Below, piece by piece: positions 35,708 through 46,800 of a DNA stretch of 64,000 nucleotides; the stretch's first letter is position 1; each line of letters begins with the position of its first letter. The position numbers and the translations under genes are program-made. Below the pieces are notes generated by a model that made no database searches, had not been told where the DNA came from, and saw only the letters and a list, made by a program, of their open reading frames with translations. The stretch covers positions 1-64,000 of the forward strand of contig NZ_JAIVFS010000035.1 of assembly GCF_020829645.1 (NCBI RefSeq), read 5' to 3'. This stretch comes from Nostoc mirabile CHAB5784. GTDB lineage: Bacteria; Cyanobacteriota; Cyanobacteriia; Cyanobacteriales; Nostocaceae.

Positions 35708-38700
35708 ATGGAACCGATCGCAATAATTGGTATTGGCTGCCGATTTCCTGGTGCAAAAGACCCAGAGGCTTTTTGGGAGCTTTTGCGTAACGGCGTAGAT
35801 GCCATCACAGAAATACCCACAAATCGATGGGATTTGAGTGAACTCTACGACCCAGACCCGGAAATAATTGGCAAAATGAACTCGCGGTGTGGCGGCTTTT
35901 TGCAACAAGTAGACCAGTTTGACCCCCACTTCTTCGGAATTTCGCCGAGAGAAGCCATGTCTATGGACCCCCAGCAACGACTTCTGCTAGAGGTGGCTTG
36001 GGAGGCATTGGAAGATGCTGGACAGGTGCGAGAACAACTGTTGGGGACACGCACTGGTGTGTTTGTGGGGATTTCATCAGCTAACGATTACAGTTTAATT
36101 CAAGGAGAGGATTATTCTAATCGACCCAATAGCTACGATCTGACTGGTAACGCATTGAGCGTTGCGGCTGGTCGCCTTTCCTATCTATTTAACTTTCGGG
36201 GGCCGAGTATGGCAGTTGACACTGCCTGCTCCTCCTCACTCGTTGCAGTTCACCTCGCCTGTCAAAGTCTATGGAACAAAGAGTCTACCCTGGCTTTAGC
36301 TGGGGGTGTGAATATCATTGTTTCACCAACTGGTAATATTGGCTTAACCAAGTTAAAAGCTCTGTCTCCCGATGGTCGTTGCAAAACCTTTGACGCACAA
36401 GCCAATGGCTATGTTCGCAGTGAGGGATCTGGTTTTGTTGTCCTCAAACCTTTATCTCAGGCTCTGGCAGACAATGACCAGATATATGCACTCATCCGTG
36501 GTAGCGCCATCAATCACGATGGTCGCAGCAAAGGGCTGACTGTGCCTTATGGCCCTGCTCAAGAAGCACTGATTCGTCAGGCTTTGGAGAATGCTGGGGT
36601 GACACCAGACCAAATCAGCTATGTTGAATTGCACGGTACTGGCACTCCTTTGGGAGATCCCATTGAAGCGATCGCTCTGGGAACTGTTTTGGCTACTGAC
36701 CGTCCTGCTGGAAATTACTGTGCTGTCGGCTCGGTAAAAAGCAACATTGGGCATTTAGAAGCAGCCTCTGGCATCGCTGGTTTAATTAAAGTTGCGTTAT
36801 CCCTCAAGCATCAACAGATACCGCAAAATCTGCATTTTCACCAGCCTAACCCTTACATTCCTTTTGACACTCTGCCCATCCGAGTGCAGCAGTCTTTGAC
36901 TCCTTGGCCTCAAGGGTCTAATCCAGCCAAGGCTAGCATTAGCTCTTTTGGGTTTTCCGGAACCAATGCCCATGTCGTCCTAGAACAGCCTCCCCAATCC
37001 AGTTTAGTTAAGGATGATCTGTTGAGTCAGGCAGGGGGAGAGAAAAAAGGCTATTCCCAGTCCGCAGAAATCTCTCAACAGCAGGCTTACTTACTACCCC
37101 TGTCTGCCCATAGTCTAGAAGCGGCGAAATCACTGGTGCAGACTTATCATAACTTTTTAGAAACTCAAGAGCTTAATACTGTTTCACTGCAAAATATTTG
37201 TTATACAGCCAGTGTCAGGCGCACTCACCATGAACACCGCTTGGCTTTTTTGGCTGATTCTTCGGCAGAACTCCAAGAGCGGTTACAAGATTTTTTACAG
37301 GGCAAGTCAGATGCTCACCAATCTTCTGGTCGCAACCATCGCCATCGCCGTCCGAAAATAGTTTTCGTTTTCTCCGGTCAGGGGCCGCAATGGTGGGCTA
37401 TGGGTCGGGAGTTACTAGAACAGGAACCAGTCTTTCGCGCCACTATCGAGGAGTGCGATGCGCTGATAAAATTGCATACTAATTGGTCTTTATTAGCAGA
37501 ACTGACAGCAGATGCCTCTCAATCTCGTTTGCAAGAGACAGAGATTGCCCAACCAGCGATTTTTGCCCTGCAAGTGGCGCTGACCCATCTGTGGCGTTTT
37601 TGGGGTATTGAACCGAAGGCGGTGGTGGGTCATAGTCTGGGTGAAGTAGCAGCAGCCCATATTGCTGGCGTTCTGAGTTTAGCAGATGCTGTGCAGCTAA
37701 TTTGCGATCGCGGTCGCTTGATGCAACAAGCTACTGGCAATGGTAAAATGGCAGCAGTGGAATTGTCGCCAAAAGACACAGAGTATTGGTTGCGTGGATA
37801 CGAAGGACAATTGGCGATCGCTGCTATTAATAGTCCCACTTCCACAGTAGTTTCGGGAGAACCTGCTGCCATAGAATCATTTCTAGAGTTACTCCAACGC
37901 GAACAACCAACGGTTTACTGCAAGTTGCTACCTGTGAATTATGCCTTCCACAGCCCGCAAATGTTACCCTTTGCTGAGGAATTGGTAGAAACACTAGATC
38001 AACTCCAGCCACAAGCAGCAAAGATTCCCATCTTCTCAACCGTCACAGGTCAGTCTAGTAATGGTGCAGATTTCGATGCTGCCTACTGGGGACGCAACCT
38101 ACAGCAACCCGTCCGCTTTGCACCAGCAATTGAGGAACTGGTAAGTGCAGGTCAAACTATTTTCCTGGAAATTAGCCCCCACCCAGTACTTTCAGGGTAT
38201 ATTTCGCAGTGTCTGAGTCATCTTGGTCAACAGGGAACGGTATTATCTTCTCTACGACGCGGGCAGCCAGAACGGGCAACGCTACTTAGTTCTTTAGGCA
38301 ACCTTTACACTTTAGGATTTACTGTTGACTGGCAGCAACTATATCCATCTGAATGTCAGGTTGTTAGCCTACCCTCCTATCCTTGGCAGCGCGAGCGGTA
38401 TTGGTTTGAACGTAAACCCCAAGCAAAGCTATCAACTGGCAAGACAAATCTGCATCCGCTATTAGGTCAGCGAGTACGTTCAGCCCTCAAGGAGACTTTA
38501 TTCGAGTCCGAGTTGAACATTAATTTGCAGCCTTACCTAGTCGGACATCAGGTTTACGATATGGTGGTTTTGCCAGGGGCGGCTTATTTGGAAATAGCCT
38601 TAGCTGGAGCAAAGGCAGCCCTGGGTTCAGGATTCAATTCTCTTGAGCAGGTACTGATTCAGGAAGCACTAATTATCCCAGAGGATGCTAGTCGGATTGT

Positions 38701-41700
38701 CCAATTAATTCTGACACCTGAAAATGCTGGGCAAACTTCTTTCTATATCTTAAGCTTGGCAGATGATGCTACCTCTTGGATACAGCACGCGACTGGAAAA
38801 ATCAATGCTGGGCAGATAGACCCAGTGCAAACATTTGTTTCTTGGAATGAACTCCAGGCATCCTTTGACGAACAATTATCAGTCGAGGCATACTATCAAC
38901 AACTACGCGATCGCGGATTGCAGTATGGGCCGAGTTTTCAGGGAATTGAGCAACTCTGGCGACGCGAAGGGGAAGCTCTAGGACGAATTTGGCTGCCAGA
39001 GGCATTAGTATCAGAGGCAGAAGCTTATCAGCTGCACCCAGTATTAGTAGATTCTGGTTTCCAGCTTTTGTTTGCCACCTTGGGTAGTGCAAAAGAAGGA
39101 GATACTTATCTACCAGTAGGTTTGGACAGTTTGCGGGTATACCGTCGCCCTGAAACGCAATTGTGGATTCATGGTCAAATTCGTCCCAAGGATAGTTCAA
39201 ATCAGGAAACCCGCACGGGAGACCTGCGCTTTTTCGATGATGCTGGACAGATCATAGTAGAAATTGAGGGTTTGCAGGTCAAGCGTGCGAAGCTTCAAGC
39301 ATTGCAGCACAAAACACACGAGGATCTCAGCGATTGGCTCTACGAAGTGAAATGGCAGCCCAGAGTGTCTCAAAGCCAGTATCTGCCAGCGGACTACATA
39401 CTCAGTCCCCTGCAAGTTAGCGCGCGCGTCCAGCCCGATGTCGCTCAGTTATGCATTCAGCATGGACTGGAAATTTATGACGAGCTATTTTTTCAACGCG
39501 AGATTTTGAGTGGCGCTTACGTGGTGAAGGCTTTCCAGACAATGGGTTGGGAGTTTCATCCACAGCAGCGCTTGACAACGGGCGAGATAGCAAAGCAGTT
39601 GGGTGTAGTAAATCGGTATCATCAGTTACTGGGTCGGCTGTTAGAGATACTACAGGAAGAAGAGATACTTACACAGGTAGGCTCCAAGTGGCAAGTTTGC
39701 CGAGTACCTGAGAAAGCAGCCCCCGATGAAAGATATAGAGAACTTTTGGCTCAATACTCAGCCGATGAAGCCGAGTTAACCTTACTTGCACAGTGCGGTC
39801 AAAAGTTGCCAGAGATTCTCAGGGGAGAGTGTGACCCACTACAGTTGCTGTTCCCCCAAGGATCTTATGCTCCAGTAGAAAAATTGTATCAAAATTCACC
39901 AGGCGCTAGAGTGTTTAACCTGCTCGTGCAAAAGGCGGTGTCAATCGCCCTAGAGCGCTTGCCGGAGGGACGAAAAATTCGGATCTTGGAAATTGGTGCT
40001 GGAACTGGAGGGACGACATCTTATATGCTGCCTCAACTGCCAGCAAATCAAACAGAATACGTGTTTACCGACGTATCCTATTTGTTTTTGTCAAAAGCTC
40101 AGGAGAAGTTTTGCGATTACCCGTTTTTGCAGTATCAGCTTTTGGACATTGAACAAGACATTGAAACCCAAGGATTTGATCTCCATCAATTTGATGTGAT
40201 TTTGGCAGCCAACGTGATCCATGCCACAAGCAATGTCCGACATACTTTGAACCATGTCCAGCAACTTTTAGCCCCAGAAGGGATACTGGTATTGCTGGAG
40301 GGAACAGGACGTCAGCGTTGGTTAGACCTAATATTCGGGTTGACAGAGGGCTGGTGGAAATTTGCAGATAGGGATCTGCGACCTGTCTACCCCTTACTTG
40401 CGCCGCAGCAGTGGCAGGATGTGTTGGCAGAAATCGGATTTACACAGACAACATCAATACCACAAATAGAGGCTAACGACAGCACTTTATCCCAACAAGC
40501 TGTAATTATCGCTCGTGCTCCTGGGGCGAAGACGGAAACACAGCAGATGCAGGTTATATCCCCTGCGCTAGAACCGCAGAGCAACTGGCTGATTTTTGCC
40601 GACAACAAGGGTATTGCTCAGAAGCTAGCTTCCCAGATTAAATCCCGTGGCGAAGCTTGTGTTACAGTCTTTGCTGGCGAGTTTTATCAACAGTTAGGGG
40701 AAGGAGAATACAGGGTCAACCCAGAACAGCCTGAAGACTTTCAGCAGTTACTCAAGCAGGTCGTGGGGAATGATCAACTGCCATGCCGTGGAATAGTGCA
40801 CCTGTGGAGCTTGGAGGCCGCGGCACCAGAAGTGATGACAGCATCTGACTTAGAAGCAGCGTCAGTCCTAGTATGCCGCAGTGTACTTCACTTGGTTCAG
40901 GCTCTAGCCAAAGCAGAATTTTCTGAGTTACCCTCTCTGTGGTTAGTTACTCAAGGTGCTCAGGCAGTGGGTTCAGAAGCGTCTCCCTTAGCAGTGGCTC
41001 AGACACCTTTGTGGGGTCTTGGCAAAGTAATTGCCCTAGAGTATCCAGAACTTCATTGTGTGTCAGTAGATTTAGATCCCGCAGATGCAGAGGCGAAAGC
41101 TCTATTTGACCAAATCTGCTTGGGGTATCCAGAAGGCAAGGAGAATCTCGCCTTTCGTCAAGGACAAAAATATGTCCCTCGTCTAGTGCGTAGCCGCAGA
41201 CTTGAACCACAGCCTTTGTACTTGCAGTCTGATGCCACCTACCTGATTACGGGTGGTTTGGGAGGTCTCGGTTTACTGGTTGCCCAGTGGCTGGTCGAGC
41301 AGGGAGCGCGACACTTGGTGTTGATGGGGCGTAGGGGCCCTGGCGATGAAGCCGAAACCGCCTTGAGCAAGCTTGAGCAGATAGGCGCTCAGATTCTGGT
41401 GGTTCAGGCTGATGTGTCTCAGTCACAGCAAGTGGCCAAGGTGCTGGCGGAAATCACAGCATCTATGCCGCCGCTCAGGGGAGTTATCCATGCAGCAGGC
41501 GTTCTTGATGATGCGGTGTTAGCACGGCAAGATTGGGAGCAATTTGCCAAGGTGTTGTCTCCAAAAGTGCAAGGAGCCTGGAATCTGCACGTCCTCACTC
41601 AGAACATACCTTTGGACTTCTTTGTTCTCTTCTCTTCAGCCGCCTCTTTGCTTGGCTCACCAGGTCAAGGAAACCATGCAGCAGCCAATACTTTTTTGGA

Positions 41701-42445
41701 TACTCTGGCTTATTATCGACGATCGCAAGGGCTGCCAGCTCTGAGCATCAACTGGGGAGCGTGGGCTGAGTTAGGAGTTGTTGGGAAGCGCAACTTCAGC
41801 GAGATGACGAGTATGCAGGGCGTAGGCACTATTGCACCGAAGCAAGGGATACAGGTATTAGAGAAGGTGTTTCAACATCCCTCTGCTCAAGTCGGGGTAG
41901 TACCGATAAACTGGTCGCAGTTTATGCAGAGATTTACAAATGATACTGTCCCAGCATTTCTTGCCGAGTTAGCGCGTGAAGTAGGCTCACAGGTCAAAGT
42001 TGAGCTAGCGTCGGTGCAACAGCTTGAGTTTCTGGTGCAATTAGAGAAGGTTGCTCCCCATCATCGCCAGGAAATGTTACTTGCTCACGTCCAAGACCAA
42101 GTTGCTAAAGTTTTGGGTCGAGGTTCGTCCCATTCCTTAGAACCGCATCAAGGTTTCTTCGACATCGGTATGGACTCTCTAACCTCCATCGAGTTGCGGA
42201 ACCGTCTGCAAACTTCTCTAGGGCGCTCTCTGTCTTCAACATTAATCTTTGACTATCCAACTCTCGATACTCTTGCTAAGTATCTGGCTAATGAGATGTT
42301 TTTTGTGGAACAGTCCACAGAATTGCCCACGGCGATTGAGAACAATCATCATGAACAGACTATCACCTCGGCAGAACTCAAACAGCTTTCAGAAGAAGAT
42401 GCAGAGGCATTACTGCTCAAGGAATTAGAAAGCATTAGGTACTAG
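35708..42445 (+). CDS. Type I modular PKS: KS-AT-DH-cMT-KR-ACP
   Basis: 2245 residues. KS (~1-430) has Cys174 in DTACSSS, HGTGTPLGDP and KSNIGHLEAASG. AT (~545-860) has Ser643 in GHSLGEVAAAH and NYAFHSPQM, which points to malonyl-CoA. DH (~905-1190) has His947 in VGHQVYDMVVLPG. The C-methyltransferase (~1290-1600) has ILEIGAGTGGTTSYML. KR (~1640-2040) has TGGLGGLGLLVAQW and a B-type LDD motif (GVLDDAVL), but the usual catalytic Tyr of GQxNYAAAN is His1990 here. ACP has Ser2157 in IGMDSLTSIEL. No ER or TE. The module would add a C2 unit, alpha-methylate it and, if KR works, leave an enoyl group. The AGGA site supports ATG 35708. Confidence 0.9.
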   Translation: MEPIAIIGIGCRFPGAKDPEAFWELLRNGVDAITEIPTNRWDLSELYDPDPEIIGKMNSRCGGFLQQVDQFDPHFFGISPREAMSMDPQQRLLLEVAWEALEDAGQVREQLLGTRTGVFVGISSANDYSLIQGEDYSNRPNSYDLTGNALSVAAGRLSYLFNFRGPSMAVDTACSSSLVAVHLACQSLWNKESTLALAGGVNIIVSPTGNIGLTKLKALSPDGRCKTFDAQANGYVRSEGSGFVVLKPLSQALADNDQIYALIRGSAINHDGRSKGLTVPYGPAQEALIRQALENAGVTPDQISYVELHGTGTPLGDPIEAIALGTVLATDRPAGNYCAVGSVKSNIGHLEAASGIAGLIKVALSLKHQQIPQNLHFHQPNPYIPFDTLPIRVQQSLTPWPQGSNPAKASISSFGFSGTNAHVVLEQPPQSSLVKDDLLSQAGGEKKGYSQSAEISQQQAYLLPLSAHSLEAAKSLVQTYHNFLETQELNTVSLQNICYTASVRRTHHEHRLAFLADSSAELQERLQDFLQGKSDAHQSSGRNHRHRRPKIVFVFSGQGPQWWAMGRELLEQEPVFRATIEECDALIKLHTNWSLLAELTADASQSRLQETEIAQPAIFALQVALTHLWRFWGIEPKAVVGHSLGEVAAAHIAGVLSLADAVQLICDRGRLMQQATGNGKMAAVELSPKDTEYWLRGYEGQLAIAAINSPTSTVVSGEPAAIESFLELLQREQPTVYCKLLPVNYAFHSPQMLPFAEELVETLDQLQPQAAKIPIFSTVTGQSSNGADFDAAYWGRNLQQPVRFAPAIEELVSAGQTIFLEISPHPVLSGYISQCLSHLGQQGTVLSSLRRGQPERATLLSSLGNLYTLGFTVDWQQLYPSECQVVSLPSYPWQRERYWFERKPQAKLSTGKTNLHPLLGQRVRSALKETLFESELNINLQPYLVGHQVYDMVVLPGAAYLEIALAGAKAALGSGFNSLEQVLIQEALIIPEDASRIVQLILTPENAGQTSFYILSLADDATSWIQHATGKINAGQIDPVQTFVSWNELQASFDEQLSVEAYYQQLRDRGLQYGPSFQGIEQLWRREGEALGRIWLPEALVSEAEAYQLHPVLVDSGFQLLFATLGSAKEGDTYLPVGLDSLRVYRRPETQLWIHGQIRPKDSSNQETRTGDLRFFDDAGQIIVEIEGLQVKRAKLQALQHKTHEDLSDWLYEVKWQPRVSQSQYLPADYILSPLQVSARVQPDVAQLCIQHGLEIYDELFFQREILSGAYVVKAFQTMGWEFHPQQRLTTGEIAKQLGVVNRYHQLLGRLLEILQEEEILTQVGSKWQVCRVPEKAAPDERYRELLAQYSADEAELTLLAQCGQKLPEILRGECDPLQLLFPQGSYAPVEKLYQNSPGARVFNLLVQKAVSIALERLPEGRKIRILEIGAGTGGTTSYMLPQLPANQTEYVFTDVSYLFLSKAQEKFCDYPFLQYQLLDIEQDIETQGFDLHQFDVILAANVIHATSNVRHTLNHVQQLLAPEGILVLLEGTGRQRWLDLIFGLTEGWWKFADRDLRPVYPLLAPQQWQDVLAEIGFTQTTSIPQIEANDSTLSQQAVIIARAPGAKTETQQMQVISPALEPQSNWLIFADNKGIAQKLASQIKSRGEACVTVFAGEFYQQLGEGEYRVNPEQPEDFQQLLKQVVGNDQLPCRGIVHLWSLEAAAPEVMTASDLEAASVLVCRSVLHLVQALAKAEFSELPSLWLVTQGAQAVGSEASPLAVAQTPLWGLGKVIALEYPELHCVSVDLDPADAEAKALFDQICLGYPEGKENLAFRQGQKYVPRLVRSRRLEPQPLYLQSDATYLITGGLGGLGLLVAQWLVEQGARHLVLMGRRGPGDEAETALSKLEQIGAQILVVQADVSQSQQVAKVLAEITASMPPLRGVIHAAGVLDDAVLARQDWEQFAKVLSPKVQGAWNLHVLTQNIPLDFFVLFSSAASLLGSPGQGNHAAANTFLDTLAYYRRSQGLPALSINWGAWAELGVVGKRNFSEMTSMQGVGTIAPKQGIQVLEKVFQHPSAQVGVVPINWSQFMQRFTNDTVPAFLAELAREVGSQVKVELASVQQLEFLVQLEKVAPHHRQEMLLAHVQDQVAKVLGRGSSHSLEPHQGFFDIGMDSLTSIELRNRLQTSLGRSLSSTLIFDYPTLDTLAKYLANEMFFVEQSTELPTAIENNHHEQTITSAELKQLSEEDAEALLLKELESIRY

Positions 42446-42452
42446 TCAACAA

Positions 42453-42480
42453 GCTCACCTACAAGGGGTGAGCCTTTTCC
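42453..42480 (+). terminator. Intrinsic-terminator-like hairpin after the first modular PKS
   Basis: Perfect 7-bp arms GCTCACC/GGTGAGC with a 7-base loop, followed by CTTTTCC, starting eight bases after the stop codon. It could stop or attenuate transcription before the oxidoreductase gene. The T-run is short, so strength is uncertain. Confidence 0.55.
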
Positions 42481-42542
42481 TTGAATCGCCGCTTTGTACG
42501 AGCAGTAACCAAGTTTAATTTACTGATTAATTGGAGGATTTT

Positions 42543-43817
42543 ATGGAGAGATTAGCTATTATAGGTGCGGGTATTTCTGGAACACCAGCAGCATATTACC
42601 TACAAGATCAATACGATATTGATATCTATGAACAAAGCAACCGAGTGGGTGGACATGCTAACACAATAGAGGTTTTTGAGGGAGACAAAAGTTTTTTCAT
42701 AGACACGGCTTTTGTAGTTTTCAATAAACCAAATTATCCCTGGTTGACCCAATTTTTTAAGGATTTAAACGTTGAAACTCAAAAGCATATAGGGGGGTTT
42801 AATTTCTATAATTTAGATTCAGGAATACAATTCAGTTCCGAGGAATTTGATCTAAAAAGAGCAGAAGTCGAGCAGAATTGTAATCCTGATTTTCTCAGCT
42901 TATATGACGAAGCCAATCGCTTCTTTACTCAGTGTAGAAATGATTTCTGGGAAGGCAAAACAAGAATTCCCATGAAAGATTATTTAGACAAAAATAATTT
43001 TAGCCAGGAATTCACAGATAATTTCGTTATGTTGATGGGTTCAGCTGTCTGGTCAATTCCTACAGATTCGCTGATGGATTTTCCGGCGTCTACCTTTATT
43101 AGCTTTTTTATGACTCATGATAAAGGAGGGCTGGGTGGAAAATCTGTAGAATGGGAAACAGTTACTAAAGGTAGTTCAAGATATGTAGAAAAAGTAAAAT
43201 CTTTACTGAAGCGACCTATTAGAACTGGACAAAAGGTTATCTCAATTAAACGAGAGCAAAACCAGGTTATTATTAAGACTGCAACTGGGGAAGAAGTTTT
43301 TGACAAAGTTATTATTGCAACTCATGCTGACCAAGCGCTACAAATTTTAGAAGAACCAACGGATTTGGAAAGAGAATTACTTAGTAGTTTTAAGTATCAT
43401 GAAACTGCGGTAACATTGCACACTGATTCTGCTGTCATGCACCCGAATAGAAATACGTGGAAATCATGGAACTATGGACAAATAACCAGAGATGAAAAAA
43501 ATTCTACCTTTGTAACTTATTACTCTAATATGGTGCATAATTTTCAAGCAGAAAAAGACTATTTTGTATCTCTTGATACTCCTCCTATGGAACTTGATAA
43601 AAACAAAATTATTCAGGTGATCAACTATAAACATCCAGAGTATGACATGAATACCTTAGAGGCTCAAAAACAGCTTCATAAACTAAATGATACAGGCCCT
43701 GTCTATTTCTCAGGAACTTATTTTCACATCAAGAAAAGAGGAATCGATTCTTATGGTTTCCATGAAAGTGGAATTGCTAGTGCCTTAGAAATCGTCAACA
43801 AATTAAAACAGGCATAG
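42543..43817 (+). CDS. FAD-dependent oxidoreductase (COG2907-like amine-oxidase fold)
   Basis: 424 residues from ATG 42543, which has a strong GGAGG site six bases upstream. The N-terminus has a dinucleotide-binding motif (IIGAGISGTPAAYYL) and the FAD-contacting Y-E-Q-S-N-R-V-G-G-H-A-N-T sequence of the flavin amine-oxidase family. The remainder (SAVWSIPTDSLMDFPAS, GSSRYVEKV, DKVIIATHADQAL, and SGTYFHIKKRGIDSYGFHES near the C-terminus) resembles predicted NAD/FAD-binding proteins of COG2907. It lies between two PKS modules, so it may desaturate or oxidise the growing or finished product (inference). It looks more AT-rich than the PKS genes around it and follows a terminator-like hairpin, which fits separate acquisition. 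Confidence 0.8.
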   Translation: MERLAIIGAGISGTPAAYYLQDQYDIDIYEQSNRVGGHANTIEVFEGDKSFFIDTAFVVFNKPNYPWLTQFFKDLNVETQKHIGGFNFYNLDSGIQFSSEEFDLKRAEVEQNCNPDFLSLYDEANRFFTQCRNDFWEGKTRIPMKDYLDKNNFSQEFTDNFVMLMGSAVWSIPTDSLMDFPASTFISFFMTHDKGGLGGKSVEWETVTKGSSRYVEKVKSLLKRPIRTGQKVISIKREQNQVIIKTATGEEVFDKVIIATHADQALQILEEPTDLERELLSSFKYHETAVTLHTDSAVMHPNRNTWKSWNYGQITRDEKNSTFVTYYSNMVHNFQAEKDYFVSLDTPPMELDKNKIIQVINYKHPEYDMNTLEAQKQLHKLNDTGPVYFSGTYFHIKKRGIDSYGFHESGIASALEIVNKLKQA

Positions 43818-43882
43818 CAATTTGCTTCAACTTTCATAGTTCGCCAATTTTTCACCTATATAGAAATAGGGAAGGTATTGAT

Positions 43883-46800
43883 ATGAGTAACAATTTAGAA
43901 AACTCCCAACCTCTATCCCCAACAAAGCGCGCTCTTTTGGCCTTGCAGGAAATGCAAGCGAAACTAGAAGCCAACGAACGTGCTAAGACAGAACCAATAG
44001 CCATCATTGGTTTAGGTTGCCGATTTCCAGGAGGCAGCAACGATCCAGAATCATACTGGCAGATGTTGCGTAATGGGATAGATGCCATTGTAGAAGTACC
44101 AAAAGACCGCTGGGATATTGACGCTTACTATGACCCAAATCCTGATACTACAGGGAAAATGTATGTCCGCAACGCCGGGTTTCTAGACCAGGTAGATCAG
44201 TTTGACCCCCAGTTTTTTGGGATTGCCCCTCGGGAAGCTGTGAATATGGACCCGCAGCAACGGCTACTCTTAGAAGTGAGTTGGGAAGCCCTAGAAAATG
44301 CTGGACTGGCACAGGAGGGGCTAGTTGGTAGTCCAACTGGGGTTTTTGTCGGGATTATGAATCTGGATTATTTCCAGGTAGCAGCCAACGACCCCAGTCT
44401 CGCCGATGCCCATACTGCCACTGGTAGCGCTTTTAGCGTTACTTCTGGTAGATTGTCTTACACTCTAGGTCTACAAGGGCCAAGCATGGCAATAGATACA
44501 GCCTGCTCGTCGTCCTTGGTGACCATCCATATAGCTTGCCAGAGTTTACGTACAAGAGAGTGTAATTTAGCTCTGGCTGGGGGAGTGAATTTGATTCTGA
44601 CACCAGTCGTAACTATTAATGAATGCCGAGCGAGGATGCTAGCTGCCGATGGTCGCTGTAAAACCTTTGATGCTACGGCTGATGGCTTTGGGCGGGGAGA
44701 AGGGTGCGGGATTGTAGTTCTCAAACGCCTAAGTGATGCGATCGCTGATGGTGACAATATTTTAGCCCTAATTCGGGGGTCGGCAGTCAATCAAGACGGT
44801 CGTAGCGGCGGTTTAACGGTTCCCAATGGCCCATCTCAGCAAGCAGTTATCCGCACAGCTTTGGCTAACGCTGGGGTAACGCCTAATCAGGTGAGTTACG
44901 TCGAAGCCCACGGCACAGGCACATCACTAGGAGACCCTATCGAATTGCGGGCCTTAGCAGCAGTACTAGGTCAAGGACGTTCTCCAGACCAGCCTTTGAT
45001 AGTTGGTTCAGCTAAAACCAACATGGGACACTTGGAAGCAGCAGCTGGGGTGGCGGGTTTAATTAAGTTAGTGCTGGCTCTGCAACATCAAGAAATACCA
45101 CCTCATCTACACTTACATAACCCTAATCCTTATATACCTTGGGCAGAACTGCCAATCAAAATTTCTACAGAACTCACTCCCTGGTCTTCGCCCAACGGAT
45201 CGCGGATCGCGGGTCTGAGTTCCTTCGGTTTTAGTGGCACTAATGCTCATTTGGTGGTTGAAGAAGCGCCAACCCGTCAGCAAAAGCCAAAGGAAGTAGA
45301 ACGCCCCCTACATCTGCTCAGTCTCTCCGCAAAAACTGAAGACGGATTACAGGAGTTAGCCAGTAAATTCTATACTGCATTTAAAGCTCATCCTGATCTG
45401 AACTTAGCTGATGTCTGCTTTAGTGCCAATACAGGTCGCTCTGTATTTGCTAATCGCCTAGCAGTAATAGCTGAAAATTCAGCCCAGATATGCGAACAGC
45501 TAGCAGCCTTCAGCAGTGGTAATCATCTATGGGGAGTATTGAGTGGGCAACCTCAAGACAGTCGTCGGCCTAAAATCGCCTTTTTGTTCACCGGACAAGG
45601 TTCCCAATATGTAGGCATGGGATACGAACTTTATGATACCCAGCCGACTTTCCGCCAAGCTCTAGAGCGGTGCGATGCGATCTTGCGCCCTTATCTGCCA
45701 AAACCCCTGTTATCTGTAATTTATCCCGCCACAGGTGAGAATTCCCCCCTCGACCAAACACTTTACACCCAACCAGCTTTATTTGCTTTAGAATATGCCC
45801 TATATGAGTTATGGCGCTCTTGGGGAATTGAGCCGAATGCCGTGATGGGTCACAGTGTCGGCGAATATGTAGCAGCTTGCGTAGCTGGGGTGTTCAGCTT
45901 GGAAGATGGGTTGAAGTTGATTGTCGATCGCTCCCGTTTGATGCAAGCATTACCACCAGGGGGTGAGATGGCGGCGGTATTTGCATCGGAAGCGCAGGTG
46001 GTCGCGGCGATTGCTCCCTATACTCAGCAAGTGGCAATCGCGGCGGTTAATGGCCCACAAAATATAGTCATTTCCGGTGAAGGCGTGGCTTTACAGGCGG
46101 TGTTAAAGGAATTAGAAGCCGAAGGAATAGTGACTCGTCCCTTAACAGTATCTCATGCCTTTCATTCTCCCCTGATGGAGCCGATGCTAGCGGAGTTTGA
46201 GCAGAAAGCAGCAGCAGTAACTTATGCGACTCCCCGGATAGACTTGATTTCCAATGCGACTGGACAAATTGTACAGGGAGCAGAAATAGGTCAAGCCAGC
46301 TATTGGCGTCGTCATGTGCGGGAGACGGTGCGATTTGCCGCAGGTATACAGACTCTCCAAGCCCTTAGTTATGACCTGTTTGTGGAAATCGGCCCAAGTC
46401 CCATACTGATCGGTATGGGGCGGCAATGTTTACCAGAAGGAACTGGGGTTTGGTTATCAAGCTTACGCCGTGGACAAAACGATTGGCAGCAGTTGCTCCA
46501 GAGTTTAGCCTTGCTTTATGTCCAAGGGGTGAATGTGGACTGGTCTGGCTTTGACCACGATTATCAGCGTCGCCGCCTGCCTCTGCCTACCTATCCCTTC
46601 CAAAGAAAGCGTTATTGGTTTGAGAGCCAAGCACCTAAACAGCCAGAAGTACAAATTATATCAAACAAAAATCTTGAATCCCCGATTCACAATCTTTTAC
46701 AATCTGGAGATAGCCAACAACTAGCTCGGAAGTTAGAAATAGTTGAACAACTGCCAGCAACACAAGTGCAATCCATCCTGGAGAGTATGCAGCTTGCGAA

